In this document: positions 50,946 to 61,402 of the stretch, piece after piece | Numbering within the stretch: position 1 is the stretch's first letter | Layout: each line of letters begins with the position of its first letter | DNA from: DATHTK01 sp035463295 | GTDB lineage: Bacteria; Actinomycetota; Rubrobacteria; Rubrobacterales; Rubrobacteraceae | Direction of reading: 5' to 3' | Assembly: GCA_035463295.1 (NCBI GenBank) | Contig: DATHTK010000115.1 | Location: 1-64,000 of the forward strand | Length of the DNA: 64,000 bases | Program-made: the position numbers and the translations under genes | Notes under the pieces: generated by a model | The model's database searches: none | What the model was told of the DNA's origin: nothing | Seen by the model: only the letters and a program-made list of their open reading frames with translations

Positions 50946-50976
50946 ATTATACTGTAGGCGTTGGGGCCTCCCAACG
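50946..50976 (-). promoter_or_regulatory. recA promoter overlapped by an inverted repeat
   Basis: On the - strand TTGGGA (50974-50969) and TATAAT (50951-50946) have a 17-base spacer. The -35 box lies within CGTTGGG-AGGC-CCCAACG (50976-50959), a perfect 7-bp inverted repeat that could be an operator or the end of the rodZ transcript. Confidence 0.6.
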
Positions 50977-50986
50977 GCGTGTTGGG

Positions 50987-51832
50987 TCAGCTGGCGGCCT
51001 TTACGGTCCAGGTTCTCGTGAGGACCTCGCCGCTACCACCCAGAGGGCCCACCTCCTGGCCGTTGACCTCGACGGAGACCGCTCCGGCGTCGCCGGCCCT
51101 CACGGAGAGTTGCTGCTCGGCTTCGAACGACTGTGAGAAGCCGGGCTGGGCGACCTGCTGGTAGGCGACACTCCCGTCAGAGAGGACGCTCACCCAGGAA
51201 GGCCTCTCGACCACGTTCACGACGACCGTCAGGGTCTCTGGTGGAGAGTCCTGCTCCTCGCCGGACGGTTGCGGACGCTGGGCGGGGTCACCGTCCTGCG
51301 AAGCGTCCTCGCCGGAGCCGCGAGGGGCCCCTTCGGCCTCGGGCGAGTTCCGTTCGAGGCCGGAGATCTGGGCGCCCCGGCCCACGTAGTAGAGGGCGCC
51401 GATAACGACGACGAGCGCGAGGATAGCCACCACGACACCGAGGATCGTCCCCACGGGGATCTTTCTCTCCTCGGTACCGGTAAGGCCGCCGGGGCTGATC
51501 AGGGGCCTCTCGAAGCCGCTGCTCCTCGGGAGATTGTAGCTGAGGGATCGCTCGCGGCGGGGCTTCCTGCGGTCCTTGAGGTGTTGGGAGAGGCTATCCC
51601 CGTCCAGGCCCAGGAAGTTCGCGTAGGTCTTCAGGAAACCGTGCGCGTAGACGGCGTCGGGCAAGACCCCGTAGTCTTCGCGCTCGAGGCCCGCCAGGTA
51701 GCGCTTGCGGATCTTGGTCGCCTGTTCGGCCTCGTCCAGGGTGAGGCCTTTATCGAGCCGGGCCTTCTCCAGTACGGGGCCGATCTTGGCCTCGCCGTTC
51801 GGCGAGTGGACGGTGTGCTGCTCGTCGCCCAT
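50987..51832 (-). CDS. rodZ: RodZ-like helix-turn-helix membrane protein
   Basis: The 281-residue protein has an N-terminal RodZ-type HTH (VLEKARLDKGLTLDEAEQAT, then YAHGFLKTYANFLGLD) and a basic cytoplasmic segment. A single membrane helix (PVGTILGVVVAILALVVVIG) leads to a low-complexity Pro/Glu/Ser linker and a C-terminal DUF4115-type domain (VVNVVERPSWVSVLSDG). RodZ links MreB to the cell wall machinery in rods; in actinobacteria its role is less clear. ATG 51832 is chosen over upstream in-frame starts because it lies in the ftsK-rodZ gap. Confidence 0.87.
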   Translation of the reverse strand: MGDEQHTVHSPNGEAKIGPVLEKARLDKGLTLDEAEQATKIRKRYLAGLEREDYGVLPDAVYAHGFLKTYANFLGLDGDSLSQHLKDRRKPRRERSLSYNLPRSSGFERPLISPGGLTGTEERKIPVGTILGVVVAILALVVVIGALYYVGRGAQISGLERNSPEAEGAPRGSGEDASQDGDPAQRPQPSGEEQDSPPETLTVVVNVVERPSWVSVLSDGSVAYQQVAQPGFSQSFEAEQQLSVRAGDAGAVSVEVNGQEVGPLGGSGEVLTRTWTVKAAS

Positions 51833-51857
51833 TACCCCTAGAAGCCTATCACAAAAA

Positions 51858-54155
51858 CTAGGCGTACCCGCCCGCGCCCTTACTCCCGTCGCCGCCGTCA
51901 AAGGCCCCGTTGTCCGGGCCGAAGACCTCGCCCTCGGCGGGGCTCTCTGCGCCACCGAAGATCGTCCCGAGCTCCATCTCGGTCACCAGCACCGAGCGGC
52001 TCTTCGAGCCCTCGTGCGGCCCGACGACGCCCTTGCGCTCGAGGGCGTCGACGATGCGGCCCGCCCTGGAGTAGCCGACCCTGAAACGCCGCTGAACGGC
52101 GCTCACAGAGGCCTGCTGAGTCGCCACGACGAAGCTCGCCGCATCTGGCAGGAGCTCGTCCTCCGGCTCCTCGTCGTCCTCTTTGGCGTCCCTGGGCTCC
52201 GTGACCTCCGGGACGTAGGAGGGTTCGATCCGGCCCCCGGCCCCCCGGCCGGCCTCCACGGTCGCGTCGACGACACGCTCGACCTCCCCCTCGGAGATAA
52301 AGGCTCCCTGTACGCGTGAGGGCCTCATGGCGGAGACCGGCTTGAAGAGCATGTCCCCCATCCCGAGCAGCGACTCGGCGCCGACCGTGTCCAGGATCAC
52401 GCGGGAGTCGACCTGGCTGGAGACGGCGAAGGCTATGCGGCTCGGGACGTTGGCTTTGATCATGCCGGTGATAACGTCGACGCTCGGACGCTGGGTGGCG
52501 ATCACCAGGTGAATGCCTACCGCCCGCGCTTTCTGAGCGATGCGGATGACGGCGTCCTCGACCTTGGCTGCAGCCTGCATCATCAGGTCCGCAAGCTCGT
52601 CGATCACGACGACGACATAGGGCATCGTCGTCTCGCTGCGGCCGTTGTACCCCTCGAGCGAGCGTGCTCCGACCTTCTCGAGCACCTCGTAGCGCCGCTC
52701 CATCTCCGCAACCGCCCACGAGAGCGCGTTTGCCGCCTTCTTGACGTCCGTGACGACGGGGGTTATGAGGTGCGGTATGCGGCCGAAGTAGGAGAGCTCG
52801 ACCCTCTTGGGGTCTATGAGCACCATCTTGACCTGGCGCGGGTCGGTGGTGAGGAGCAAAGAGGTGAGCAAGCCGTTGAGCATGACGCTCTTGCCGCTGC
52901 CGGTGGTGCCGGCGACGAGCAAATGCGGCATCTCGGCCAGGTCGAAAAAGACGGCTCGTCCGGAGATGTCCTTGCCGAGGCCGACCGGCAGCGCCCAGTC
53001 GTTACCCTCCGGGTACTCCCTGAAGACGTCTCCCAGGGTGACCGTCGCCGCCCGGGTGTTCGGCACCTCGACCCCAACGGCGCTCTTGCCAGGAATCGGG
53101 GCGAGTATCCGCACCTCGGTCGCCGCCAGGGCGTAGGCTATGTCCTGCTGGAGATTGCGCACCTTGCCCACCTTGACCCCGCTGCCCAGCCTTAGCTCGT
53201 AGCGGGTTACCCGCGGACCAACCACCGCCCGCAAAACCTGCGCCTCGACGCCGAGGTCCGAGAGCGCCCGGGTGAGCCTGCGGCTCGTCTCCTCCGCGTC
53301 GTGGCCCGGCGTCCCGCGCCCGAGGCCAAGGAGCGCCGGCGACGGCAGCGTGTACTCCCCCAACACCAGCTCGCGCTCGACCGCGGGCTCCGGACTCTCG
53401 GGGACTACGACCTCGAACTCCCTGGTCTCCTCGAGTGACTCGCCAACCGCCAGCGGAGGCTCTTCGCGAAGCTCCTCGCGAGGCTCCTCTTCGAGCGCCC
53501 TTCTCTCCTGCGCCAGGCGCTCGCTCTGGCGCTCGCTCCGGCGTTCGCGCCAGCGGACCGCGAGCGCCGATACCGCACCGCGGATGTCCGAGACGGCGGC
53601 GGCCGGGGAGACGCCCGTCAGCAGGGAAAGACCAAGAATGTAGAGGGCGATGAGCGCTAGCGTAGCGCCGACCGACCCTGCGGTCCAGTGCACGCCCCCG
53701 TAGATCACGCTCCCCACTACCCCGCCAGCCGCCGTATACGAGTCGCTCGAGAAGAGCACGGAGCGGGGCAGCGTCGCAGCAAAGGTCGTGGCGGCGGCCA
53801 GCAAGAGCAGCACCACCCCGAGCGCCCTCGCTCCGGAGAGGCGTCCTAGCAGCAGGAGAGCCCCACCCGTCGCGGCGAGCGGTGCGAGCCAAACCCCCAC
53901 CCGCCCCATCAGGTGCGTCGCTCCAAGTAGCCCGGCCTCACCTAAAAAGGCCCCGCGCCCGCTGAAAAAGGCGGCGCTGAAGAAGAGCCCGCCGACTAGC
54001 AGGACACCCCCTACGACCTCCCGCCTTAGCGCCCACACCAGGCGCTCGCGCGCCCGCGAGGCGACCTCCCCCCACCCGCCGGAGCTCCGACGGCGGCTCC
54101 TGTTGTTCTTGCCCTTCTTGCGAGGTTTGCTGGGGGTGCGCTTGCTCGTAGCCAC
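51858..54155 (-). CDS. ftsK: DNA translocase FtsK/SpoIIIE
   Basis: FtsK pumps chromosomal DNA at the division septum. The 765-residue protein has a basic start, four N-terminal membrane helices (about residues 45-190), a short linker, and the motor with VAGTTGSGKSVMLNGLL (Walker A) and a VVVIDELADLM Walker B. The C-terminal gamma winged helix (SVSAVQRRFRVGYSRAGRIVDAL) reads orienting sequences on DNA. Confidence 0.96.
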   Translation of the reverse strand: MATSKRTPSKPRKKGKNNRSRRRSSGGWGEVASRARERLVWALRREVVGGVLLVGGLFFSAAFFSGRGAFLGEAGLLGATHLMGRVGVWLAPLAATGGALLLLGRLSGARALGVVLLLLAAATTFAATLPRSVLFSSDSYTAAGGVVGSVIYGGVHWTAGSVGATLALIALYILGLSLLTGVSPAAAVSDIRGAVSALAVRWRERRSERQSERLAQERRALEEEPREELREEPPLAVGESLEETREFEVVVPESPEPAVERELVLGEYTLPSPALLGLGRGTPGHDAEETSRRLTRALSDLGVEAQVLRAVVGPRVTRYELRLGSGVKVGKVRNLQQDIAYALAATEVRILAPIPGKSAVGVEVPNTRAATVTLGDVFREYPEGNDWALPVGLGKDISGRAVFFDLAEMPHLLVAGTTGSGKSVMLNGLLTSLLLTTDPRQVKMVLIDPKRVELSYFGRIPHLITPVVTDVKKAANALSWAVAEMERRYEVLEKVGARSLEGYNGRSETTMPYVVVVIDELADLMMQAAAKVEDAVIRIAQKARAVGIHLVIATQRPSVDVITGMIKANVPSRIAFAVSSQVDSRVILDTVGAESLLGMGDMLFKPVSAMRPSRVQGAFISEGEVERVVDATVEAGRGAGGRIEPSYVPEVTEPRDAKEDDEEPEDELLPDAASFVVATQQASVSAVQRRFRVGYSRAGRIVDALERKGVVGPHEGSKSRSVLVTEMELGTIFGGAESPAEGEVFGPDNGAFDGGDGSKGAGGYA

Positions 54156-54220
54156 GAGCTAAGTCTAGCGCATAAGCCTCAGGTCTACGTTCAATCCCAA
54201 GGTGTGGTACAGGGTAAGTC

Positions 54221-55885
54221 TCAGACCTCTACTATTAGTGGCAGAACGATCGGGCGCTTACCGGTACGGCCGGAGAGAAAGCCCGAGAGATCCTTGCGGA
54301 TCTCGTTCTTCAAGGCGCCCCAGTCGGTGATCTGGCGTCGAGCGGTACGTTCGAGGGTGCTGGTGACGACGTCTATGGACTCCTCCACGACGCCGTTGGC
54401 CCCCTGAGCGCTGACGAAGCCGCGCGAGATCACATCCGGGGGACCGAGGAGTTGGCCGTTCTGGGCGTTGATGCGGGCGACGACGATAAACATGCCCTCC
54501 TCGGCGAGCTGCTGGCGCTCCCGCATCACCCCCGAGTCGGTGGTATCGGCGACGCCGCCGCCGTCCACGAGGAACATTCCGGCGGCGACGTTCTCAAGAC
54601 GCCGCGCCTGACCGTTCTTGAACTCGACTCTGCCGCCGTTCTCCAGGATAAAGACATTCGATGCCGATATACCCATGCTCATCGCCGTGTTGGCGTGGTG
54701 ACGGAGCATCCTGTACTCGCCGTGCACCGGCACGAGGAACGTCGGCTTGAGGAGGCTGAGAACGAGCTTCTGCTCCTCCTGGGCGGCGTGTCCCGAGACG
54801 TGCACGGCCTCCAGTGGGCTGTAGTGGACCTCAGCCCCGCGCTTCATCAGGCCGTTTATGGTGCGCGAGACGCCGCGCTCGTTACCGGGGATGGGGTGTG
54901 CGGCTATGACCACGGTATCCCCAGGGCCGACCTCGAGGGTGCGGTGCGTGCCGGCGGCGATCCTGCTCAGTGCCGCCAGAGGCTCGCCCTGGGAGCCGGT
55001 CATAAGGATGGCGATGTCGGAGTCGGGCACCCGGTTTATATCCCGTCCCTCGACCAGCATCGAGTCGGGCAGGTCGAGGTAGCCGAGTTCGCGCGCGATG
55101 TGGACGTTACGGATCATGGATCGGCCAGCGAGTCCGACGAGCCGGTCGTGCTCCTTTGCGGCCTCGATCACCTGGCTTATGCGGTGCAGGTGAGAGGCGA
55201 ACGAAGCCACGATGATGCGCCCCTTCGTTTCGTTGAAGACCTTGTTGAAGGTGTCCGCCACGGTTCTTTCGGAGGGCACGTAGCCGGGCCTCTCGGAGTT
55301 CGTCGAGTCGCCGAAATAGGCGAGCACCCCCTCCTGGCCGAGCTCGGCGAGGCGGTTCAGGTCCATCGGGTCGCCCTCGATGGGGGTCAGGTCTATCTTG
55401 TAGTCCCCACTGAAGACGATCAGGCCCGCGTTCGTGCGGATCGCGATCGCTACCGCGTCCGGGATCGAGTGGTTTACGTTTATGAACTCGAGCTCGAAGC
55501 CGCCGAGTCTCTGCGTGTCGCCGGCCTTTATCTCCCGCAAGTCCCCCTTCTTTATGCCGAACTCCTGGAGCTTGCTCCTCACGAGCCCCAGGGTGAGCTT
55601 CGTACCGTAGACGGGCACGTTGAACTCCCTGAGCACGTAGGGCAGGGCGCCGACGTGGTCCTCGTGGGCGTGGGTCAGGACGATGCCCTTGAGCTCGTCT
55701 GCGTGCTCCCTCAGGTAGTTGAAGTCCGGCAGAACCAGGTCTATCCCCGGCATATCCTCATCCGGGAACGAGAGCCCGGCGTCCACGAGGATAATGCCGC
55801 TGTTCTGCCGAACGGCGGTCATGTTCTTGCCGATCTCATCCAGCCCGCCTAAGGGCACGACCTGCAAGGTCTGTTGGTCTAGCAG
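54221..55885 (-). CDS. rnj: ribonuclease J (probable CTG start)
   Basis: RNase J is a metallo-beta-lactamase/beta-CASP nuclease with 5'-3' exonuclease and endonuclease activity. Motif 2 HAHEDHVGALPYV, FSGDYKIDLTP, HVSGHAAQEE and a VPVHGEYRMLRHHA end are clear. The best start is CTG 55885, eight bases after AAGGAGGT, giving LLDQQTLQVVPLGGLDEIGK, the usual family N-terminus at 554 residues. The first canonical codon, TTG 55867, lies 26 bases from that Shine-Dalgarno. Confidence 0.93.
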   Translation of the reverse strand: MLDQQTLQVVPLGGLDEIGKNMTAVRQNSGIILVDAGLSFPDEDMPGIDLVLPDFNYLREHADELKGIVLTHAHEDHVGALPYVLREFNVPVYGTKLTLGLVRSKLQEFGIKKGDLREIKAGDTQRLGGFELEFINVNHSIPDAVAIAIRTNAGLIVFSGDYKIDLTPIEGDPMDLNRLAELGQEGVLAYFGDSTNSERPGYVPSERTVADTFNKVFNETKGRIIVASFASHLHRISQVIEAAKEHDRLVGLAGRSMIRNVHIARELGYLDLPDSMLVEGRDINRVPDSDIAILMTGSQGEPLAALSRIAAGTHRTLEVGPGDTVVIAAHPIPGNERGVSRTINGLMKRGAEVHYSPLEAVHVSGHAAQEEQKLVLSLLKPTFLVPVHGEYRMLRHHANTAMSMGISASNVFILENGGRVEFKNGQARRLENVAAGMFLVDGGGVADTTDSGVMRERQQLAEEGMFIVVARINAQNGQLLGPPDVISRGFVSAQGANGVVEESIDVVTSTLERTARRQITDWGALKNEIRKDLSGFLSGRTGKRPIVLPLIVEV

Positions 55886-55893
55886 TTCGGATT

Positions 55894-55901
55894 ACCTCCT
55901 T
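55894..55901 (-). promoter_or_regulatory. near-perfect Shine-Dalgarno deciding a CTG start for rnj
   Basis: AAGGAGGT on the - strand, complementary to the 16S rRNA end, stands 8 bases before CTG 55885-55883 and 26 bases before the first TTG. Confidence 0.75.
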
Positions 55902-55936
55902 GTAAGAGCATTCCTGCCGGTCAGCTACTTATCCTT

Positions 55937-57195
55937 CTACCTGTTCAGATGCGCTCCGAGGTCGAGCTCCTTCGGCCCGACGGCGGAGAGGTACATCGTC
56001 TCCAGTTGCAAGTGTTCGCGGGCCAGGCGGCGGATGTCCTCCACGCTCACGGCCTCGATGCGCGCGGAGATCTCCTCCGGCGTCAGGAGCTCTGTGCCGG
56101 TTATGACGCTGCGTCCTATGCGGTTCATCCGCGCCGCGGTGCTCTCCAGGGCGAGCAGCGTCGAGCTCTTGAGCTGCTGCTTGGTGCGCTCGAGCTCCTC
56201 GTCCTCGACGAGCTCCTCGCTCACTATCTCGAGCTGCTCTGTTATGACCCTGACCGCCTCCTCTACGTTGGCCGTCGTGGAGCCGACGTAGGTCTTTATG
56301 GCGCCCGCGTCCGAGTAGCCCTGGTGGTAGGAGTAGACGGCGTAGGCGAGCCCGCGCTTCTCGCGCACCTCCTGGAAGAGCCGGCTGCTCATCCCGCCGC
56401 CGAGCACGTTGTTGAGCGCCGCCATCGCGTAGCGGTCCTCGCTCCGGGCGGGGATGCCGAGCGAGCCGATCGAGACGTGGTACTGCTCGGTCTCCTTGAA
56501 CTTAAAGAGAAAGCGACTCTCGGGCGCCTTCGGGCGCGCCTCGCGCACGAAAGGCTCGCCCGCCGGGAGCGCCGAGAGCTTCTCCTCGGCCATCCGCTCG
56601 AGCTCCGCAGGGTCTAGCTTGCCAGCGCCGACCACGAAGACGTTCGGGGCCGTATACGTGCTTCGATGGAACTCCCGCAGCGTCTCTTGGTCCACGCCGC
56701 GCACCGTCTCGGCGGAGCCGATGATCGGGCGCCCGAGCGGGTCGTCGTGGAAGATCAGCCCGGAGAGGTGCTCGTCGGCCATCTGGTCGGGCCTGTCCTC
56801 GTACATCCGGATCTCCTCGACGATCACCTCCCGCTCGCGCTCGAGGTCGACGAGCGTCGGACGCAGGACCATGTCGCTCATGATATCGAGAGCCGTATCG
56901 AGGTGCTCCGGCAGAAAGCGGGCGTAGAGCACGGTGTACTCCTCGCCCGTCGCCGCGTTCTCCTGGGCGCCGATGCCCTCGAAGGCGTGCGCGATCTGCA
57001 GCGCGTTCATCCCCGGGGTCCCCTTGAAGAGCATGTGCTCCATCAGGTGCGAGATGCCGGCGAGCCGGTCGTGTTCGTCGCGGCTGCCCGCCCGGATCCA
57101 GACGCCCAGAGAGACGCTTGTGGCCTCCTCCAGCGGCTCGCTGAAGACCCGCAAGCCCCCGGGAAGCTCCTTTCTCCTTACGTTCGACTCGCCCA

Positions 57196-57196
<1 letters not shown>
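55937..57196 (-). CDS. M16 family zinc peptidase (processing-peptidase-like)
   Basis: The 419-residue protein resembles bacterial YmxG/mitochondrial processing peptidase beta. The inverted zinc motif HxxEH is present in ISHLMEHMLFKGT, with the third ligand Glu in NAATGEEYTVLYAR. A second non-catalytic M16 domain contains GGGMSSRLFQEVREKRGLAY. It lies directly after pnp, as in Bacillus (pnpA-ymxG), and overlaps its stop by one base. Confidence 0.93.
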
Positions 57197-59256
<2,060 letters not shown>

Positions 59257-59302
59257 ATTTTGTTCTTCTCCTCTTGTGCTTGTTTACCCGGTCTGGCTTG
59301 AG

Positions 59303-59569
59303 CTAGCGTCGCAGGCCGAGCTTGGCGATGAGAGCGCGGTAGCGCTCGACGTCTTTCTTCTGCAGGTACTTGAGCAGACGTCGCCGGTTGCCCACCATCT
59401 TGAGCAGCCCTCGCCGCGAGTGGTAATCGTGCTTGTGCTCGCGCAGGTGCTCGGTCAGGTGCGCTATTCGCCGGGTAAGAACCGCGACCTGCACCTCCGG
59501 CGACCCGGTGTCGCCCTCGTGCGCCCGGTTCCCCCGGATGATCTCTTCTTTGTTCTCTACTACCGCCAA
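59303..59569 (-). CDS. rpsO: ribosomal protein S15
   Basis: S15 binds 16S rRNA early in 30S assembly. The 88-residue protein has DTGSPEVQVAVLTRRI, HLREHKHDYHSRRGLL and the ending LQKKDVERYRALIAKLGLRR. The start is a TTG at 59569 with AGGAG upstream. The 74 bases between it and ribF are rich in pyrimidines on the + strand and may contain its promoter, but no clear pair is seen. Confidence 0.97.
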   Translation of the reverse strand: MAVVENKEEIIRGNRAHEGDTGSPEVQVAVLTRRIAHLTEHLREHKHDYHSRRGLLKMVGNRRRLLKYLQKKDVERYRALIAKLGLRR

Positions 59570-59643
59570 CTTCTTCTTTCTCCTCTTTTGCTTCTATCTC
59601 ACTCGTTTATCTGTCTGTTCGACACCATATGCTACCACATGCA

Positions 59644-60540
59644 TCAAGCCTCTCCCCCGACGATCCGACGCGCCGCTTCGACGTCCCGCCCGATCTGCTC
59701 TACAAGCTCCTCGACCCCCGAGAACCGCTTCTCTGGCCTTATCCTCTCGATAAAGCTGACGTCCACGACCCTCCCGTAGAGATCCCCCCCAAAATCTAGC
59801 AGGTGCGCCTCCACCCGGCTCTCCCCGCGCCCGAAGGTCGGCGCGAGTCCGACGTTGGTACACGCGACGTGCTCCTGTTCGCCGAAGCTCACGACCCCCG
59901 CGTAGACCCCGCGGGCGGGGACGAGGAGGTCCGGGTCCGGTAACACGTTGGCCGTCGGGAAGCCGATGCTCTCGCCCCTCCCGTCCCCGGCAACGACCTC
60001 GCCCCTGAGCACGTACGGACGCCCGAGTAGCCTGCCCGCCCCGCCCACGTCGCCTTCGGACAGCAACTCCCGGATGCGGGTCGAGCTGATCGCAGCCCCC
60101 CCGTCTCCGTCCCGGATCCCCACCCCGACCGCTACCCCGCCGTGCGACTTCATGAGCTCCCCGAGCGCCCTCACGTCCCCGACCGCCCTGTGCCCAAAGC
60201 GGAAGTTCTCCCCCACCACGACTACCTCCGCCCCGACCTCCCCAACGAGCACCTCCCCGACGAACTCCTCCGGGCTCTTTTTCGAGAGTTCTTTGTCGAA
60301 GCGGATCGTGCATACCTCGTCCACCCCGTAACGCACCAGCGTCTCCCGCCGCAACTCGAGCGTCGTCAACAACCCCGGCTGCTTCCCCGGCCAAAGCACC
60401 GACCTCGGGTGGGGATCAAAGGTCGCCGCAACCACCCTCATCCCCCTCCTCCGTCCCTCCTCGACCGCCCGCCGCAACACCGCCTGATGCCCCACATGCA
60501 CCCCGTCGAAGTTGCCCAGCGCTACCACTACCCCCCGCAC
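59644..60540 (-). CDS. ribF: bifunctional riboflavin kinase/FMN adenylyltransferase
   Basis: RibF makes FMN and then FAD. The N-terminal nucleotidyltransferase has ALGNFDGVHVGHQAVL, GENFRFGHRAVGD and SSTRIRELLSEGDV. The C-terminal kinase has GRGESIGFPTANV and the VYAGVV strand. It has 298 residues. truB-ribF-rpsO-pnp is a conserved translation and RNA-metabolism cluster. The frame is strongly C-rich on the + strand. It overlaps truB by 13 bases. Confidence 0.96.
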   Translation of the reverse strand: MRGVVVALGNFDGVHVGHQAVLRRAVEEGRRRGMRVVAATFDPHPRSVLWPGKQPGLLTTLELRRETLVRYGVDEVCTIRFDKELSKKSPEEFVGEVLVGEVGAEVVVVGENFRFGHRAVGDVRALGELMKSHGGVAVGVGIRDGDGGAAISSTRIRELLSEGDVGGAGRLLGRPYVLRGEVVAGDGRGESIGFPTANVLPDPDLLVPARGVYAGVVSFGEQEHVACTNVGLAPTFGRGESRVEAHLLDFGGDLYGRVVDVSFIERIRPEKRFSGVEELVEQIGRDVEAARRIVGGEA

Positions 60541-61391
60541 AGCACCACCTCGGCCCGCGCTACCTTCCCGTCACCCCGGTATACCGCCAGCAACTCCCCC
60601 TCGCTCTCCATCCTCACGCTGCCCTCTACCCCCGCTAGCGCCAGCGCCCGCCCACTCCTTACCGCAGCAGCCTCGCCCCCCACATCGACACTCCGTAGGT
60701 GCGCGAGGATACGAGTCGGTTGTATTATGCGGTTACGGAGGGTTTCGGGGGTGAGCCCTTCGGGTGAGGTGGCCTGGTGGACGGTCAGGTCACCGACGCG
60801 GGTCCGGCGGAGGTCGGTGAGGAAGGCGCCGGTGTTCAGGGAGACGGCCAGGTCGGAGATCAGGGTTCGGACGTAGGTACCGCCCGAGCAGGAGATGTCG
60901 AACGTGGCGCTCCGGGCTACCGGGTCCAGGTGCGTGAGGGAGAAGGAGTGGACGGTTATGGGGCGAGGCTCGCGATCTACCGCCAGGCCGCGGCGGTGGA
61001 GGTCGTAGAGGCGGACGCCGCCGACCTTGAGGGCGGAGGCCATCGGTGGGGTCTGCTGGAGGTTGCCGGTGAAGCTCTTCGAGGCGGAGCGGAGGGTGGC
61101 TTCGTCGGGCATGGGGGCGTCGTCGAGGGGCGTGATCTCACCCTCGGCGTCGAGCGTATCGGAGACGGCGCCGAAGCGGGCGGTCGCGGTGTAGAACTTG
61201 TCGAGGGGGGTGACGTAGCGCGAGAGGCGGGTGGAGCGCCCGATCAGGACGACCAGCAACCCGGAGGCTAATGGGTCCAGGGTGCCGGTGTGGCCGACCT
61301 TGGACTTCTTCGGCAGGAGCCTCTTGACCTTCGCTACCGCCCGGGCGCTCGTTATGCCGGGCGGTTTGTCCAGAAGCAGGGCGCCGGAGAT
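60528..61391 (-). CDS. truB: tRNA pseudouridine-55 synthase (non-canonical start)
   Basis: TruB makes pseudouridine 55 in tRNA. The catalytic block KVGHTGTLDPLASGLL and the opening ALLLDKPPGITSARAVAKV are clearly coded, but they lie upstream of the first ATG/GTG/TTG (TTG 61259), which would remove the catalytic Asp. In frame there are ATC at 61391, giving (M)SGALLLDKP as in relatives, and ATA at 61406, overlapping the nrnA stop. I list ATC (287 residues). Composition switches sharply at about 60725: 60541-60600 has 32 C and 10 G, 60781-60840 has 15 C and 28 G on the + strand. Confidence 0.9.
   Translation of the reverse strand: MSGALLLDKPPGITSARAVAKVKRLLPKKSKVGHTGTLDPLASGLLVVLIGRSTRLSRYVTPLDKFYTATARFGAVSDTLDAEGEITPLDDAPMPDEATLRSASKSFTGNLQQTPPMASALKVGGVRLYDLHRRGLAVDREPRPITVHSFSLTHLDPVARSATFDISCSGGTYVRTLISDLAVSLNTGAFLTDLRRTRVGDLTVHQATSPEGLTPETLRNRIIQPTRILAHLRSVDVGGEAAAVRSGRALALAGVEGSVRMESEGELLAVYRGDGKVARAEVVLCGG
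60722..60728 (-). repeat. ATAATAC motif at a sharp C-rich to G-rich switch (truB)
   Basis: Exact copy on the - strand, at Ile-Ile of TruB, within CGCATAATAC, the same 10 bases found in carB and rluB. It divides a C-rich ~1.1 kb left arm from a G-rich ~0.7 kb right arm on the + strand. Confidence 0.6.
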
Positions 61392-61402
61392 GGGCCGTAG
61401 TT

